Origin: Phycisphaerae bacterium | GTDB lineage: Bacteria > Planctomycetota > Phycisphaerae > Sedimentisphaerales > Anaerobacaceae | Reading direction: 5' to 3' | NCBI GenBank assembly: GCA_030667885.1 | Contig: DAOUVA010000204.1 | Location: 1 to 7,550, forward strand | DNA: 7,550 bases | Part shown: positions 5,871-7,550 of the stretch, piece by piece | Position numbering within the stretch: the first letter of the stretch is position 1 | Layout: each line of letters begins with the position of its first letter | The notes under the pieces: generated by a model | Told to the model about the DNA's origin: nothing | What the model saw: the letters and a program-made list of their open reading frames with translations, nothing else | Databases searched by the model: none | Position numbers and translations under genes: made by a program

Positions 5871-7535
5871 ATGAAAATTAAACTTGAATATGTTGTATTA
5901 GTCATTGTGTTATTGAGTGTGACAAATACCTTGCAGGCGACCAACTATTATGTCGGCCTTAATGGCAACGACGATAATCCCGGAACGTCCCCGGAACAGG
6001 CATGGAAAAACATCTCAAAAATCAATCAAATGCAGCTTGACGCCGGCGACAGCATCTTCTTTGAAGGAGGGCAGGTCTTTTTCGGTTCAATTAAATTCGA
6101 TTCAAAGGATAGTGGTACATCAAAGAAGCCTGTTACTATTGGCTCATATGGCAGAGGACGTGCGATTATCGATTCCGGGCAAAAGCACGGCCTTCATGCT
6201 CGCAACTGTGAAGGCCTTGTGGTAAAAGATTTAATTTTTATTGGAGCTGGACGCACAATAAATACTGATTTCAGCGGCGTATTTTTCTCTAAAGACACGC
6301 TGCCGGAAAAACGCCTGAGTTTTTTCCGCGTCGATAATGTGGATGTAAGTGGCTACCGTAATGGAGGAATTTTCTTCAAGGGAGGCAGTAATACTGATAA
6401 GGGATTCAAAGATATACATATCACCAACTCCATCGCACATGATAACGGTGACAAGGGAATCTGCATCTGGTCAGGTTATAATACCCTGACAAAGCCGAAT
6501 TTCTGGCCCCATGAGGATGTCTATATCGCGCATTGCAAGGCTTACAATAATTCCGGTAATCCTGGGCAAAAAGGACACACCGGAAATGGAATTATTATTT
6601 CGCAGATCAACAGGGGCGTTATTGAATACTGTGAGGCGTACAATAACGGATGGTTGTGCGATGACCCCGATTCCGGCGGCCCTATCGGTATCTGGACTTG
6701 GGATTCTAAAGAGGTCATCATCCAGTTCTGCGAATCACATCATAACAAATCAAACAACGGAAAGGATGGTGGTGGATTTGACATCGATGGGGGCTGTGTT
6801 AGTTGTATCATACAATATAATTATGCTCATGACAACCACGCCTCTGGTTATGGTATTTACCAATTCGACGGTGCAAGAGAATTTAAAGACAATATTGTAA
6901 GGTATAATATCAGCGAAAGTGATGGACTCATAGGCAGCTATGGTGCCCTTAATCTTTGGGCAACCAACTCCTCCGGGGGACTTAAAAATACCCTGGTTTA
7001 TAATAATACTTTTTACGTGTCATCTAATACGGGCGGCGCTTGCATCGCTGATTTTCCTGCTGATGATTCAGGAAAATCGTATATCCACAACATGAAAATA
7101 TATAATAATATTATTGTAACCGCACCGGGCAAGACAGTTATTGATATCCCAATTCCAAACGATGAATGGACATTTAAGGGCAATTGCTACTGGACTTGTG
7201 GAGGCAATGTAAAAATTACATGGAACAAAAAAACATACACATCTCTCGAGCAATGGCGGAAGGAAACAAATCAGGAAACGCTAAATGGTAAGCCCGTAGG
7301 CTTTGAGACCGACCCCAAACTGAAAAATCCGGGTCATGGAGGCACAATTGGGGCTCCGACCAAACTGACAGCACTTTCAAATTATAAACTACAGAGCGAT
7401 TCACCCTTAATAGACAATGCCATAAATTTAAAATCGGTATTTAATATAGATCCGGGTTCACGAGATTATTGTGGCGCTGCCCTGCCGCAATCCTCTGGTT
7501 ATGATGTTGGCGCATGCGAGGCAACACAAAAATAA
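5871..7535 (+). CDS. Secreted right-handed parallel beta-helix repeat protein, possible polysaccharide-active enzyme
   Basis: Exported protein of 554 residues; the ATG at 5871 has AGGAG at 5856-5860, 10 nt upstream. Residues 1-23 are a signal peptide (K2, K4, hydrophobic 6-16, cleavage after LQA). The mature start, NYYVGLNGNDDNPGTSPEQAWK, split here as NYYVGLNGNDD and NPGTSPEQAWK, is the usual opening of beta-helix proteins related to pectate lyases. Residues about 100-420 hold repeated coils marked by Asn-rich turns: AHDNGDKGI (189-197), CKAYNNSG (222-229), CEAYNNGW (254-261), CESHHN (287-292), GGGFDIDGG (300-308), YNYAHDN (316-322) and VYNNTF (376-381). The C-terminal part has DPKL, YKLQSDSPLID and GYDVGACE, a common closing motif of this group. 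No defined lyase or hydrolase family can be assigned, and catalytic residues are unproven; the acidic DIDGG turn is a candidate. Following the transporter it may cut an arabinose- or galacturonate-containing polymer, which is inference. Confidence 0.85.
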   Translation: MKIKLEYVVLVIVLLSVTNTLQATNYYVGLNGNDDNPGTSPEQAWKNISKINQMQLDAGDSIFFEGGQVFFGSIKFDSKDSGTSKKPVTIGSYGRGRAIIDSGQKHGLHARNCEGLVVKDLIFIGAGRTINTDFSGVFFSKDTLPEKRLSFFRVDNVDVSGYRNGGIFFKGGSNTDKGFKDIHITNSIAHDNGDKGICIWSGYNTLTKPNFWPHEDVYIAHCKAYNNSGNPGQKGHTGNGIIISQINRGVIEYCEAYNNGWLCDDPDSGGPIGIWTWDSKEVIIQFCESHHNKSNNGKDGGGFDIDGGCVSCIIQYNYAHDNHASGYGIYQFDGAREFKDNIVRYNISESDGLIGSYGALNLWATNSSGGLKNTLVYNNTFYVSSNTGGACIADFPADDSGKSYIHNMKIYNNIIVTAPGKTVIDIPIPNDEWTFKGNCYWTCGGNVKITWNKKTYTSLEQWRKETNQETLNGKPVGFETDPKLKNPGHGGTIGAPTKLTALSNYKLQSDSPLIDNAINLKSVFNIDPGSRDYCGAALPQSSGYDVGACEATQK

Positions 7536-7550
7536 TTGAACGGTCTTGAA

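Overview
The window reads as a pentose/sugar-utilisation locus of a bacterium, with all five genes on the + strand and no RNA genes, mobile elements or CRISPR arrays visible. In order: the 3' part of an L-ribulokinase gene (araB type, cut by the left edge), a complete L-fucose/L-arabinose isomerase family gene, a secreted lipoprotein-like aldose 1-epimerase (mutarotase, GalM family), an MFS sugar-porter transporter, and a secreted right-handed parallel beta-helix protein. Each of the four complete genes has an AGGA or AGGAG ribosome binding site 8-10 nt before its ATG. The organism cannot be named from the sequence alone. A Gram-negative carbohydrate degrader with exported lipoprotein-type mutarotase and beta-helix enzymes fits, and Planctomycetota (Phycisphaerae-like) is my best guess, with Bacteroidota or Lentisphaerota as alternatives.

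Region by region. Positions 1-1264 encode about 420 C-terminal residues of ribulokinase. A 97-nt gap follows, holding a compact fold that can be drawn as a three-way junction, and then the 468-residue isomerase (1362-2768). Positions 2769-2974 form a regulatory interval: a 10-bp perfect terminator hairpin, then a 15-bp palindrome and a direct repeat abutting a good sigma70-like promoter (TTGTCA, 17 bp, TAAAAT), then the mutarotase (2975-4102). This gene has a second, internal in-frame ATG with its own good Shine-Dalgarno. A 123-nt gap with an imperfect direct repeat leads to the transporter (4226-5773), and a 97-nt gap leads to the beta-helix gene (5871-7535).

Working model. The beta-helix protein may act outside the cytoplasm on a polysaccharide. 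The mutarotase equilibrates anomers of the released sugar, the MFS porter imports it, the isomerase converts the aldose (L-arabinose is my inference) to the ketose, and ribulokinase phosphorylates L-ribulose. The epimerase step (araD) and canonical araA are not in the window.

Points worth a second look: a FucI-fold isomerase sits where AraA would be expected beside AraB; the mutarotase may be made in exported and cytoplasmic forms; the transporter has Trp where XylE has its proton-coupling Asp; and codon use changes sharply at about position 4100-4230, with the first three genes strongly favouring C-ending codons such as CTC and the last two not.
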